From: Phenylobacterium sp.
Lineage (GTDB): Bacteria; Pseudomonadota; Alphaproteobacteria; Caulobacterales; Caulobacteraceae
Length of the DNA stretch: 53,883 nt
Assembly: GCF_030697305.1 (NCBI RefSeq)
Contig: NZ_JAUYQL010000048.1
Span: 1-53,883 of the forward strand
Reading direction: 5' to 3'
In this document: positions 32,612 through 41,026 of the stretch, one piece after another
Layout: every line of letters starts with the position of its first letter
Position numbering within the stretch: position 1 is the first letter of the stretch
The notes under the pieces: generated by a model
The model's input: the letters and a program-made list of their open reading frames with translations, nothing else
Told to the model about the DNA's origin: nothing
Database searches by the model: none
Program-made: the position numbers and the translations under genes

Positions 32612-33838
32612 ATGCCAGTTCTCGACCTTAAGCGTAAGCTTTCCATTCTCGCGGATGCGGCCAAGTACGACGCTTCCTGCGCTTCTTCCGGAACCTCTAA
32701 GCGCGACTCCCGCGGCGGGAAGGGGGTGGGGTCGACCGAAGGCATGGGCATATGCCACGCCTATGCGCCGGATGGGCGGTGCATCTCCCTGCTCAAGATC
32801 CTGCTGACCAACTACTGCATCTACGACTGCGCCTACTGCGTGAACCGGGTGTCGTCGAACGTCAAACGGGCGCGGTTCTCGGTGGATGAGGTGGTCAACC
32901 TCACCCTCGACTTCTACAAGCGTAACTACATTGAGGGGCTATTCCTGTCGTCCGGGATCATCCGCGACGCCGACTACACCATGGAGGCGATGGTCCGGGT
33001 GGCGCGCGACCTGCGCCAGGTCCACGACTTCCGCGGTTACATCCACCTGAAGCTGATCCCCGAGGCGTCGCAGGACCTTGCCGACGAGGCTGGACGTTGG
33101 GCCGACCGGCTGTCGATCAATGTCGAACTTCCGCGCGACGAAAGCCTCAAGGCCCTGGCGCCGGAGAAGGACGCCGGCGTCATCAAGCGGGCGATGGGCG
33201 GGGTTCGCCTGGGCATCGACGCGGCCGGAGAGAAGGGGCGTCGCGCCAAACCAACCGCCTTCGCGCCCGCCGGACAGTCGACCCAGATGATCGTCGGCGC
33301 CGACGCCGCCAGCGACGGCGAGATCCTGGCGCGCAGCGAGAGCCTGTACGGCGCCTACCGGCTGCGCCGCGTCTACTATTCGGCGTTCAGCCCGATCCCC
33401 GACGCGCCCGGCCGCCTGCCGCCCATGCGCCCGCCGCTGATGCGCGAGCACCGGCTGTACCAGGCTGACTGGTTGATGCGCTTCTACGGCTTCGCGCGCG
33501 AAGAGATCGTCGGTCCGGCGGAGAACCTCGAACTGGGCATGGACCCCAAGCTCGCCTGGGCGCTGAAGCATCGCGGCGATTTTCCGGTCGACGTCAATGT
33601 CGCCGAACGCGAGACCCTGCTGAGGACGCCGGGGCTGGGGGTGAAGAGCGTCGACAAGATGATCGCGCTGCGCCGTCTGAAGCGGCTGGCGTTGCACGAC
33701 GTCGGCAAGCTCTGCCGCCGCATCGAGTCCGTGCGACCGTTCATCGTCGCCAGCGACTGGAGCCCGGGCGGGCTCACCGACAGCGCCGGCCTGGCGCGCA
33801 GTCTGACGCCGGCGCCGCAGCAGCTCGAGTTGTTTTGA
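32612..33838 (+). CDS. Putative DNA modification/repair radical SAM protein
   Basis: 408 residues. The 4Fe-4S radical-SAM motif Cx3Cx2C is at 69-76 (NYCIYDCAYCVNR). GICHAYAPDGRCISLLK precedes it, and a C-terminal helix-hairpin-helix-like segment follows (ETLLRTPGLGVKSVDKMIALRRLKRL at about 330-355), which would bind DNA. These features define the family annotated as putative DNA modification/repair radical SAM proteins, normally found beside a UdgX gene as here. The chemistry is unknown; repair of a DNA lesion is inferred from the partner and from the SOS box directly upstream. It overlaps udgX by one base. Confidence 0.9.
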   Translation: MPVLDLKRKLSILADAAKYDASCASSGTSKRDSRGGKGVGSTEGMGICHAYAPDGRCISLLKILLTNYCIYDCAYCVNRVSSNVKRARFSVDEVVNLTLDFYKRNYIEGLFLSSGIIRDADYTMEAMVRVARDLRQVHDFRGYIHLKLIPEASQDLADEAGRWADRLSINVELPRDESLKALAPEKDAGVIKRAMGGVRLGIDAAGEKGRRAKPTAFAPAGQSTQMIVGADAASDGEILARSESLYGAYRLRRVYYSAFSPIPDAPGRLPPMRPPLMREHRLYQADWLMRFYGFAREEIVGPAENLELGMDPKLAWALKHRGDFPVDVNVAERETLLRTPGLGVKSVDKMIALRRLKRLALHDVGKLCRRIESVRPFIVASDWSPGGLTDSAGLARSLTPAPQQLELF

Positions 33839-35274
33839 TGCCGGTGGTCAGGCTGGACTCCGAGGTGGACTTCGCCGGTTGGCGCACAGCCGCGCGGTCG
33901 CTGCGAGCGCAGGGCGTTACGCCGGACGACACGCTATGGACAGTGGATGGAGAAGGCGACCTGTTCGCTCCACCGCTGGAGGCCGCGGCTGCTACTGGCC
34001 CGGCCTTCACCGCGCCGCGCGAATTCCTGGCGCTGGCCCAGGCCGTGGTCCTGCATCGTTCGGACGACCGGTTCGCGCTGCTCTACCGCCTGCTGTGGCG
34101 ATTGGCGCAGACGCCGCACCTGTTGCAGTTGACCACCGACCCGGACGTCGCCCGCGCTCGCGATTTCGCCAAGGCGGTGGAGCGCGCCGCCCACAAGATG
34201 AAAGCCTTCGTGCGCTTTCGGAAAGTCGACGAGGCTCCAGGCGAGATGGAGACCTTCGCCGCCTGGTTCGAACCCGCCCACCGGGTGACCGAACGCACCG
34301 CGCCGTTCTTCGCCAGGCGCTACGCCAACATGCGCTTTTCCATCCTGACCCCCGACGCCTGCGCGCACTGGGACGGTGATGCGCTCAGCTTCACGCCGGG
34401 CGCAGACCCCGCCGACGCGCCTGCCGACGACGCGCTGGAGGAGTTCTGGCGCACCTACTACGCCTCGATCTTCAACCCAGCGCGGCTGAAGGTTGGAGCG
34501 ATGACCAAGGAGATGCCCAAGCGCTACTGGCGCAACCTGCCGGAGGCCTCGCTCATTCCGCAGCTGATCGAAGCCGCCGAGAGCCGCAGCCAGGCCATGG
34601 TCAGCGCGGGCCCCTCAGAACCCAATCGACGCATCGTGCGGGCCGCTCTGCGCGCCAGCCGTGACGCGCCCTATGACGGCGCCGCACCGACGGACCTGGT
34701 CGAATTGAACGCCCAGGTTCAGGCCTGCCGGCGTTGCTCGCTGTGGCGCGACGCGACGCAAGGGGTGTCGGGCGAAGGGCCCCGGAGCGCGCGGCTGATG
34801 TTCGTCGGCGAACAGCCGGGCGACCAGGAGGACCTGGCGGGACGACCGTTCGTGGGACCGGCGGGCCAGGTGTTCGACAGGGCGCTGGCAGAGGCAAGGG
34901 TGGAGCGCGCCGAGACCTTCGTCACCAACGCTGTGCGGCACTTCAAGCACGAGCTGCGGGGCAAGCGCCGGCTGCACAAGACGCCCGACGCCGGTGAGGT
35001 TCAGGCCTGTCGATGGTGGCTGGACAACGAACGACGGATGGTGCGCCCGCGGGTGATCGTGGCTCTGGGCGCCACGGCCGCGCTTGCGGTGCTGGGCCGC
35101 CCCACGCCGATCGGCAAGAACCGTGGCCAGGCCTTGCAATTGTCCGATCAGGGACAGGCGGTGGTGACCTACCATCCCTCGTACCTGTTGAGGCTGCCGG
35201 ACGAGGACGCCAAGGCCAAGGCCTACGCGGAATTCGTCGAGGATCTGCGGTTCGCGCAGCGGCTTGCGGCCTAG
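33838..35274 (+). CDS. udgX: UdgX-type uracil-DNA-binding protein with N-terminal DUF4130 domain
   Basis: 478 residues from ATG 33838 (TGATG junction with the radical SAM gene). The N-terminal half, about 1-240, is the DUF4130/TIGR03915-type domain (LYRLLWRLAQTPHLL, RTAPFFARRYANMRFSILTPD). The C-terminal half is a UDG fold with motif A MFVGEQPGDQED, the UdgX-specific loop KRRLHKTP (His at about 380), and motif B TYHPSYLLRLP. In mycobacterial UdgX this His replaces normal catalysis and forms a covalent bond with DNA after uracil removal. The same should hold here because the loop is intact. Cys residues in QACRRCSLWR fit the Fe-S cluster. Expression is probably SOS-induced. Confidence 0.93.
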   Translation: MPVVRLDSEVDFAGWRTAARSLRAQGVTPDDTLWTVDGEGDLFAPPLEAAAATGPAFTAPREFLALAQAVVLHRSDDRFALLYRLLWRLAQTPHLLQLTTDPDVARARDFAKAVERAAHKMKAFVRFRKVDEAPGEMETFAAWFEPAHRVTERTAPFFARRYANMRFSILTPDACAHWDGDALSFTPGADPADAPADDALEEFWRTYYASIFNPARLKVGAMTKEMPKRYWRNLPEASLIPQLIEAAESRSQAMVSAGPSEPNRRIVRAALRASRDAPYDGAAPTDLVELNAQVQACRRCSLWRDATQGVSGEGPRSARLMFVGEQPGDQEDLAGRPFVGPAGQVFDRALAEARVERAETFVTNAVRHFKHELRGKRRLHKTPDAGEVQACRWWLDNERRMVRPRVIVALGATAALAVLGRPTPIGKNRGQALQLSDQGQAVVTYHPSYLLRLPDEDAKAKAYAEFVEDLRFAQRLAA

Positions 35275-35945
35275 GCCAGGAACCCTGCCACGGCGAAGTC
35301 CAGCATGCGGGCGAGCAGCGCCTCGACGTCGCTTTCCTGGGTCAGGCCGCCGGACAGCACGTTCAGCCGGTCGAACTCGGCAGGCTGGCTGTTGTGGATC
35401 AGGCCAAGGCAGAAATGCAGACGCCAGTAGACCTCTTCGCGCGCCAGATCCGGCCTCGCCTGCGCGAGGGCGTCGGCGAAGCGGGCCAGATAGGACACGT
35501 CGTTGCGCAACGCCTCGCGCATCGCCTCCGTGCCCTCGCCGCGGGCGCGGATGATGAACTGCAGCGACAGGCGACGGGGATGGTCGAGAGCGGACCAGTG
35601 CAACGGCGGGGCGAACAGCGCCTCCAGCACCTCGCGCGCCGGCGGCCGCCCGTCGTGGCGGGCATGGGCTTCGTGCAGCATGCGCGCGCGTTGGCGGTTC
35701 AGCTCCGCCGTGCGCCGGCGAAAGATCTCGAACAGCAGCGCGTCCTTGGAGCCGAAGTGGTAGTTGACCGCAGCAAGGTTGACGCCCGCCTCCGTGGTGA
35801 TGTCGCGCACCGAGACGTTCTGGAAGCCCTGTTCGGCGAACAGCCGCTCGGCGGCGGCGAACACCGCGGCCTTGGTGGCGGCGTCCTGCGTTTCTCCGGG
35901 TTCCAACAGCCGCAGATCGATCGGGTTGTCGTTGTCGGAGGTCAT
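35271..35945 (-). CDS. TetR family transcriptional regulator
   Basis: 224 residues from ATG 35945. The N-terminal helix-turn-helix is clear: KAAVFAAAERLFAEQGFQNVSVRDITTEAGVNLAAVNYHFGSKDALLFEIFRRR. The C-terminal ligand domain resembles the CerR/YbiH type (DUF1956-like). Its 3' end overlaps the udgX stop by 4 bases in convergent orientation. It lies 37 bases downstream of the VWA gene on the same strand. Target and ligand unknown. Confidence 0.88.
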   Translation of the reverse strand: MTSDNDNPIDLRLLEPGETQDAATKAAVFAAAERLFAEQGFQNVSVRDITTEAGVNLAAVNYHFGSKDALLFEIFRRRTAELNRQRARMLHEAHARHDGRPPAREVLEALFAPPLHWSALDHPRRLSLQFIIRARGEGTEAMREALRNDVSYLARFADALAQARPDLAREEVYWRLHFCLGLIHNSQPAEFDRLNVLSGGLTQESDVEALLARMLDFAVAGFLA

Positions 35946-35982
35946 TCGCTTGGTGTCGGCGAGGCGGCGGCCGGCGAAGCGT

Positions 35983-37161
35983 TCAGCGCGAAAGCTCGCG
36001 CATCGCCTTGTCGAGGCCATCCAACGTCAGGGGATACATCCGATCGCGGACCAGCTGGCGCATCACCTCGACGGACGGCGTATGCTCCCAATGGCGCTGG
36101 GCCGTGGGGTTCAGCCAGATCACGTGTTCGAAGGTCTGGGTCAGACGGTCCAGCCACACCGCGCCCGGCTCCTCGTTCCAGTGCTCCACCGAGCCGCCCG
36201 GATAGGTGATCTCGTAGGGGCTCATGGTCGCGTCGCCGACGAAGATCACCTTGTAGTCCTTGGGGAACCTGTGGAGCACGTCCCAGGTGGGGATCTTTTC
36301 GGCGTGGCGGCGACGGTTGTCCTTCCAAACCGACTCGTAGAGACAGTTGTGGAAGTAGTAGAACTCCATGTTCTTGAATTCGGTCCGCGCGGCCGAGAAC
36401 AGCTCTTCGCAGACCTTGATGTGCGAATCCATCGAACCGCCGATGTCGAGGAACAACAGCACGCTGATCTTGTTGCGCCGCTCGGGGCGCACCTGGATGT
36501 CGAGGTAGCCCTTCTCCGCGGTGCCGCGGATCGTGCCGTCCATGTCCAGCTCGTCTTCGGACCCGTCGCGCACCCATTTACGTAGGCGGCGCAGCGCGAC
36601 CTTGATGTTGCGGGTGCCGAGCTCGACCGAGTCGTCGAGGTTCTTGTATTCGCGTTTGTCCCAGACCTTCACCGCGCGGCCGTGGCGGCCCTTGTCCTGG
36701 CCGATGCGCTGGCCTTCGGGGTGGTAGCCATTGGCCCCGAACGGCGAACTGCCGTCAGGTTTGGAGCCGCCGTTGCCCTCGCCCTTTTGGCTTTCCTCGC
36801 GCATGCGCTGCTGCAGCGCCTCGATGAACTTCTCGAAGCCGCCCATAGCCTCGATCTGGGCCTTCTCCTCATCGGTGAGGAAGCTGTCGCTCATTCGCTT
36901 CAGCCATTCGGCCGGAATGTCGCCGGCGATGGTGTCGCCCATCTCTTCCATGCCGCGGAACACGCGGCCGAACACCTGGTCGAACCGATCGAGGTTCTTC
37001 TCGTCCTTCACCAGGGCGGCGCGCGACAGGAAATAGAAATCCTCGACGGATCGGTCGATCACCGCCTTGTCGAGCGCCTCGACGAGCATCAGGTATTCTT
37101 TAAGCGTCACCGGCACCTTGGCTTGGCGCAACTCGGTGAAAAACCGCATGAACATGGTCAC
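35983..37161 (-). CDS. VWA domain protein (CoxE-like)
   Basis: 392 residues. The N-terminal part (MFMRFFTELRQAKVPVTLKEYLMLVEALDKAVIDRSVEDFYFLSRAALVKDEKNLDRFDQVF) is typical of CoxE/YeaD-like proteins. The von Willebrand A domain has a modified MIDAS start VLLFLDIGGSMDSH and a later VIFVGDATMSPYEI. The middle section (about 125-185) is Gly/Lys-rich and probably flexible. Relatives work with a MoxR AAA+ ATPase to insert cofactors or remodel complexes. No MoxR gene is in this window, so the partner lies elsewhere or upstream beyond view of this locus. Confidence 0.88.
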   Translation of the reverse strand: MTMFMRFFTELRQAKVPVTLKEYLMLVEALDKAVIDRSVEDFYFLSRAALVKDEKNLDRFDQVFGRVFRGMEEMGDTIAGDIPAEWLKRMSDSFLTDEEKAQIEAMGGFEKFIEALQQRMREESQKGEGNGGSKPDGSSPFGANGYHPEGQRIGQDKGRHGRAVKVWDKREYKNLDDSVELGTRNIKVALRRLRKWVRDGSEDELDMDGTIRGTAEKGYLDIQVRPERRNKISVLLFLDIGGSMDSHIKVCEELFSAARTEFKNMEFYYFHNCLYESVWKDNRRRHAEKIPTWDVLHRFPKDYKVIFVGDATMSPYEITYPGGSVEHWNEEPGAVWLDRLTQTFEHVIWLNPTAQRHWEHTPSVEVMRQLVRDRMYPLTLDGLDKAMRELSR

Positions 37162-37251
37162 GTCCTAGGGAAGACGAACGTTTGTTTGATCCCGAAGGAT
37201 GGGGCCGCGCCAGGCGCATGTCCATAGTCGTGCGCGTGGGCGCGCAGCGCG

Positions 37252-37749
37252 TCAGGCTTCGATGGCCCGCAGCTTGCGCCAAACGGTCATGCGCGAAACG
37301 CCAAGCCGCCGCGCGATCTCCACAGGCCCGACGCCCGCCTCCTGCAGCGCCACGATGTCGTTGGCCGAGGCCGCGCCCCGGCGCTTGCGAAGGGCCACGG
37401 GAGCCTCGACCGCGGCGACCGCCTGCAGCGCTGCGCGCAAGGCGCGGCCGCCCTCGCCGATGCTGGAGATCTCCGGTTCGGCGACGAACAGGGTCGCGCC
37501 CTTGCTCTCAAGCCGGTCGATGACGTCGAGCGCGCTGCGCGAACAGTGGGCCAGGTGCTCGAGCCGGATCACCACCAGTTCGTCGCCCTCGCCGACGAAA
37601 TCCAAAATCGAGCTGAGGACGGCTGAGTCGTCCTTGCCGGGACCGGCGGCTTCGCCAGCGCGCACGACATGACAACCCATCGCCTTCAACGCCTGGGTGT
37701 GGGCCATTGAGTGCGAGTCACGCAGTTTGACGTAGCCGATTCTGAGCAT
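37252..37749 (-). CDS. Serine-recombinase-like DNA-binding protein, catalytic residues lost
   Basis: 165 residues from ATG 37749 (GAGGG upstream). Residues 1-105 have the resolvase N-terminal fold (MLRIGYVKLR, then GDELVVIRLEHLAHCSRSALDVIDRLESKGATLFVAEPEI), and 125-163 carry a Hin/resolvase-type helix-turn-helix (IVALQEAGVGPVEIARRLGVSRMTVWRKLRA). The catalytic residues are gone: the usual YARVS is YVKLR, so the Ser and first Arg are lost, and KLDRLGRD is RLEHLAHC, so both Arg are His. It therefore cannot act as a normal recombinase and is probably a DNA-binding regulator or structural protein. Intact frame, no decay. Confidence 0.8.
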   Translation of the reverse strand: MLRIGYVKLRDSHSMAHTQALKAMGCHVVRAGEAAGPGKDDSAVLSSILDFVGEGDELVVIRLEHLAHCSRSALDVIDRLESKGATLFVAEPEISSIGEGGRALRAALQAVAAVEAPVALRKRRGAASANDIVALQEAGVGPVEIARRLGVSRMTVWRKLRAIEA

Positions 37750-38190
37750 CCCTCGGGGATCCTGTCGCCTTACGGGCGGGGAAGCTCTCAAAAGGAACCC
37801 CGTTAGTCAAAGCGCAGAATGTTAAATCGCCGCAATAATCTCTGCGGTCGCCGAGCCGGCTTTCGGCGGTCCTGCTACCGACCGGCGTCCGGCGGGTCCG
37901 CGCGCGATCAACCAGCGGTTTACGCCGGGGCGCCAACGCGGCCTGAAATCCCAAAGATTCTTATAGCTTAGCTTGAACGCCCCACCTGATCGGACCGCCT
38001 AGCGTCGCGCCGGGCGATCGTTTCGGACACTGAACAACGCCGACCCCAGCGCCCGCCAGGCGCCGCACGAGGCTCCCGCCTTACGTGTTCCGCGCCAATT
38101 CGTCGCAGGTGCGGGCGCGGGCTTTCGCCGCAACGCCGGGCGAACAGCGGATCCTGGCGGCATTTCAGCGCCGATACGCTAGAAGGGGAC
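37750..38190. other. 441-bp stretch without a convincing gene
   Basis: Gap between the divergent dead-recombinase-like gene and the histone-deacetylase-like gene. It must hold both promoters. I see TTAA-containing sequence (about 37821-37840) and a C/G-rich right half, but no clear consensus promoter, hairpin terminator or RNA gene. Short frames crossing it lack ribosome sites and have arginine-rich shadow-type products. Confidence 0.5.
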
Positions 38191-39114
38191 ATGACCGTCG
38201 CGCTCTATACCCACGCGGACATGTTCGACCATCGACCTGGGGCAGGCCACCCCGAGCGGCCAGAGCGGCTGCGCGCGGTGATTGACGCGCTCGACGACGC
38301 CTCCGACCTCGATCTCGAAGCTTTCGACGCGCCGCTGATCGAGGCGGCCGATCTCGCCCGCGTGCACGACCCGCGCTACGTCGAGGCGATCGTCGGGGCC
38401 GCCCCTGCGTCCGGGCGGCTGATGCTAGACGCCGACACCTTCATGTCGCCCGGCAGCCTGTCGGCGGCGCGGCGCGCGGCCGGCGCAGTGGTGGCGGCGA
38501 CGCGCGCGGTCGCATCCGGCCAGGCCGAGCGGGCGTTCTGCGCGGTGCGACCCCCTGGGCACCATGCCGAGCCGGCCGTGCCCATGGGTTTCTGCATCTT
38601 CTCAAACGTCGCGGTGGCGGCGCATGCTGCGCAGGCGGCGGGTCTGAAGCGCGTGGCGGTGGTCGACTTCGACGTCCACCACGGCAATGGCACCCAGACG
38701 GCGTTCGAGGGTCGGCCGGGCCTGTTCCTCGCCTCGCTGCAACAATGGCCGTTGTGGCCGGGCAGCGGGCATCCGTCGCAGACCGCGGCCGACAACATCG
38801 CCAACGCCGTCGTCGCCCCTGGCGCGACCCGCGAGGCCTGGCGTGAAGCCTTCTCCGGTCTGATCGACCAGGTCGACGCTTTCGGCCCTGACCTGATTCT
38901 CGTCTCGGCCGGTTTCGACGCCCATGTGCGCGACCCGACCGCCGCCGAGCAGCAGCTCGAGGCGGAGGATTTCGGCTGGGCGACGCGCGCGATCATGTCA
39001 GTAGCCAGGGCGCGTTCACGCGGCCGGGTTGTCTCCTCGCTCGAGGGCGGGTACGACCTTGAGGCTCTGGGCCGCTCTGCCGTCGCGCATGTGCGGGCTC
39101 TGTCGGAGGGGTAG
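38191..39114 (+). CDS. Histone deacetylase family protein (acetoin/acetylpolyamine type)
   Basis: Zinc amidohydrolase of the arginase/deacetylase fold, 307 residues. Family motifs are [22 protein letters not shown], the active-site [22 protein letters not shown], the zinc site [15 protein letters not shown], and [16 protein letters not shown]. All metal ligands (Asp-x-His and the later Asp) are present. Bacterial members deacetylate polyamines or other small acetylated amines; histones are not implied. A long gap lies upstream. It is followed by a histidine phosphatase gene 52 bases later. Confidence 0.92.
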   Translation: MTVALYTHADMFDHRPGAGHPERPERLRAVIDALDDASDLDLEAFDAPLIEAADLARVHDPRYVEAIVGAAPASGRLMLDADTFMSPGSLSAARRAAGAVVAATRAVASGQAERAFCAVRPPGHHAEPAVPMGFCIFSNVAVAAHAAQAAGLKRVAVVDFDVHHGNGTQTAFEGRPGLFLASLQQWPLWPGSGHPSQTAADNIANAVVAPGATREAWREAFSGLIDQVDAFGPDLILVSAGFDAHVRDPTAAEQQLEAEDFGWATRAIMSVARARSRGRVVSSLEGGYDLEALGRSAVAHVRALSEG

Positions 39115-39166
39115 GACGGGAGACGGGCGCCCTGAATGGGATGCGCCCGGCGCCTTTTCAGATGAG

Positions 39167-39784
39167 ATGGCTCACACTTTGACCGCCGAGCCGCCCGCCA
39201 ACGCCGCGGCCCGACAGGGGTCGATCACCCTGATCCGTCACGGCGAGCCAGCCCTGTCGCGCAAGGTGCTGCTCAACGCCGAGGGCTACCGCAAGTTCTG
39301 GGCTCAGTACGAGGTGCTAGGCCTGCTGCCAGGCCAGACGCCGCCCGCCGAACTGGTCGGCATCGTCGCCGCGGCCGGATCGGTGATCTCCTCCACACGC
39401 CTGCGCTCTATCGAGAGCGCCCAGGCGCTGACCGGCGGCGATACGTTCGTCCGCGACCCAATGCTAATCGAAGCGCCGCTGCCTCCGCCCAGGCTGCTGG
39501 CGTTCGTCCGCCTGTCGCCGAGAATCTGGGGATTCATGGCGCGGTTCTGGTGGTGGTTCTTCAATCACCACGAGGGTGCGGAGACCCGCCGCGAGGCCGA
39601 AGGGCGCGCCGATCGCGCCGCGGCGAGGCTGATCGAGACGACCGCCTCCGGCCAGGACGTCGCGGTGATCGCCCACGGTTTCTTCAACTTCATGATCGGC
39701 CGCGCGCTGAAGCGGCGCGGTTGGAGGCTGGCGGCCAGCCAGGGCTACAAATACTGGTCGATGCGCCGCTTTCATCGCGCCTGA
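39167..39784 (+). CDS. Histidine phosphatase family protein
   Basis: 205 residues from ATG 39167. The phosphoglycerate-mutase-like core has the RHG motif in SITLIRHGEPALS, a conserved Arg in VISSTRLRSIESAQAL, and the late catalytic His in DVAVIAHGFFNFMIG. An inserted hydrophobic, Trp-rich stretch (FMARFWWWFFNHHEG) in the middle may touch the membrane. Phosphatase rather than mutase activity is more likely given the lack of mutase-specific regions. The frame is open further upstream within the previous gene, but similarity starts here. Confidence 0.85.
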   Translation: MAHTLTAEPPANAAARQGSITLIRHGEPALSRKVLLNAEGYRKFWAQYEVLGLLPGQTPPAELVGIVAAAGSVISSTRLRSIESAQALTGGDTFVRDPMLIEAPLPPPRLLAFVRLSPRIWGFMARFWWWFFNHHEGAETRREAEGRADRAAARLIETTASGQDVAVIAHGFFNFMIGRALKRRGWRLAASQGYKYWSMRRFHRA

Positions 39785-39873
39785 GGCCGCCGATCGGCGC
39801 GCCGGCGTGCGCCTGGGGCGTTGCGGGCCTTCGCCGCGCTCACTAGGAATGAAGAACGCTCAAGAGGATCCCC

Positions 39874-40119
39874 ATGGCCGACGTCGCGGACATCGCAACC
39901 CTGTCGTTCGAGCAGGCGCTGGCCGAACTGGAACGCATCGTCGCTGAGCTGGAATCCGGCCAGGCGCCCCTGGAGCGCTCCATCGAAATGTATGAGCGCG
40001 GCGCGGCCCTGAAAGCCCACTGCGAGGAACGCCTGGCGGCCGCGCGCTTGCGCGTCGAGAAGATCGTGGTCGGCGCGCAGGGGTCCGCGCCTGGCGTCGA
40101 GCCGGCCGAGTTCAACTGA
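39874..40119 (+). CDS. xseB: Exodeoxyribonuclease VII small subunit
   Basis: 81-residue helical protein that assembles along the XseA large subunit of exonuclease VII, which degrades single-stranded DNA. It has the characteristic [55 protein letters not shown]. The ATG at 39874 has an AGAGGA ribosome site. It is followed by ispA with a one-base overlap (TGATG) and then dxs, the common alpha-proteobacterial order. Confidence 0.96.
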   Translation: MADVADIATLSFEQALAELERIVAELESGQAPLERSIEMYERGAALKAHCEERLAAARLRVEKIVVGAQGSAPGVEPAEFN

Positions 40120-41000
40120 TGGCGTCGGTGAAGCAGCGGGTCGCCGAAGCCGCCGATCTGGTCACCGTCGCCCTCGACGAGCTGCTGCCGCGCGCGGATG
40201 GTCCGGAATCGCGGCTGACCGAGGCGATGCGCTATGCGGCGCTGGGGGCCGGCAAGCGGTTGCGCCCGTTCTTCTCCATCGAGACCGGAAAGATGTTCGA
40301 GCTGGACGCACGCTCTGTGCTGCGGGCCGCCTGCGCACTGGAGTGCGTGCACGCCTACAGCATGATCCACGACGATCTGCCGGCCATGGATGACGACGAT
40401 CTGCGCCACGGCCAGCCGACGGTGCACCGCGCCTATGACGAGGCCACCGCCATCCTCGCCGGCGACGCGCTGCAAAGCGCCGCTTTCGAGATCCTCGCCC
40501 ACCCCGACACTCACAGCGACGGGGCGGTGCGCGCAGAGATGGTCGTGCGCCTCGCCCAGGCCGCCGGCGCGCGGGGCATGTGCGGCGGCCAGATGATCGA
40601 CCTGCTGGGCGTCCGTGACGACCTCGGCACGGTGGCGCGCATGCAACGGCTGAAGACCGGGGCGCTGATCGCCTGCGCGTTTGAGCTCCCCCTGGTGATG
40701 GCGCGGGCAGGAGAGGGCGAGCGGCACGCGCTGATGGGCTTCGCCCAGGACCTCGGGCTCGCCTATCAGATCGTCGATGATCTTCTCGACCTGGAAGGTC
40801 AGGAAGCCGACCTGGGCAAGCGCACCGGCAAGGACGCCGCCAAGGGCAAGGTCAACTACGTCACCCTGTTGGGCGCGGAAGCCGCTCGTGACCGCCTTGC
40901 GTTATTGACCGAACAGACCAAGGCCCACCTCGATCCCTTCCGCGAACGGGCCGAATTCCTGCGGGAAGCGGTTGATTTCGTGTTAGAGCGCCGCAACTGA
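40119..41000 (+). CDS. ispA: Farnesyl diphosphate synthase (polyprenyl synthetase)
   Basis: Joins isopentenyl and dimethylallyl/geranyl diphosphates to make farnesyl diphosphate. It has 293 residues. The first Asp-rich motif is [19 protein letters not shown] (DDxxxxD), the second is [13 protein letters not shown] (DDxxD); [10 protein letters not shown] and [11 protein letters not shown] are also typical. Co-transcribed with dxs, so both ends of early isoprenoid synthesis are regulated together, and with xseB by overlap. Confidence 0.96.
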   Translation: MASVKQRVAEAADLVTVALDELLPRADGPESRLTEAMRYAALGAGKRLRPFFSIETGKMFELDARSVLRAACALECVHAYSMIHDDLPAMDDDDLRHGQPTVHRAYDEATAILAGDALQSAAFEILAHPDTHSDGAVRAEMVVRLAQAAGARGMCGGQMIDLLGVRDDLGTVARMQRLKTGALIACAFELPLVMARAGEGERHALMGFAQDLGLAYQIVDDLLDLEGQEADLGKRTGKDAAKGKVNYVTLLGAEAARDRLALLTEQTKAHLDPFRERAEFLREAVDFVLERRN

Positions 41001-41026
41001 ATCAAAAGCCGGTTTGCCTCCCGCCC

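Noticed and set aside
37252-37749. Active invertase or integron-type recombinase with nearby sites
   Set aside because: All catalytic residues are substituted, and I saw no paired inverted crossover sites or mobile-element genes around it.
37718-37954. Short frame upstream of the dead recombinase
   Set aside because: Arg-rich shadow-like product without a ribosome site, overlapping the real start region.
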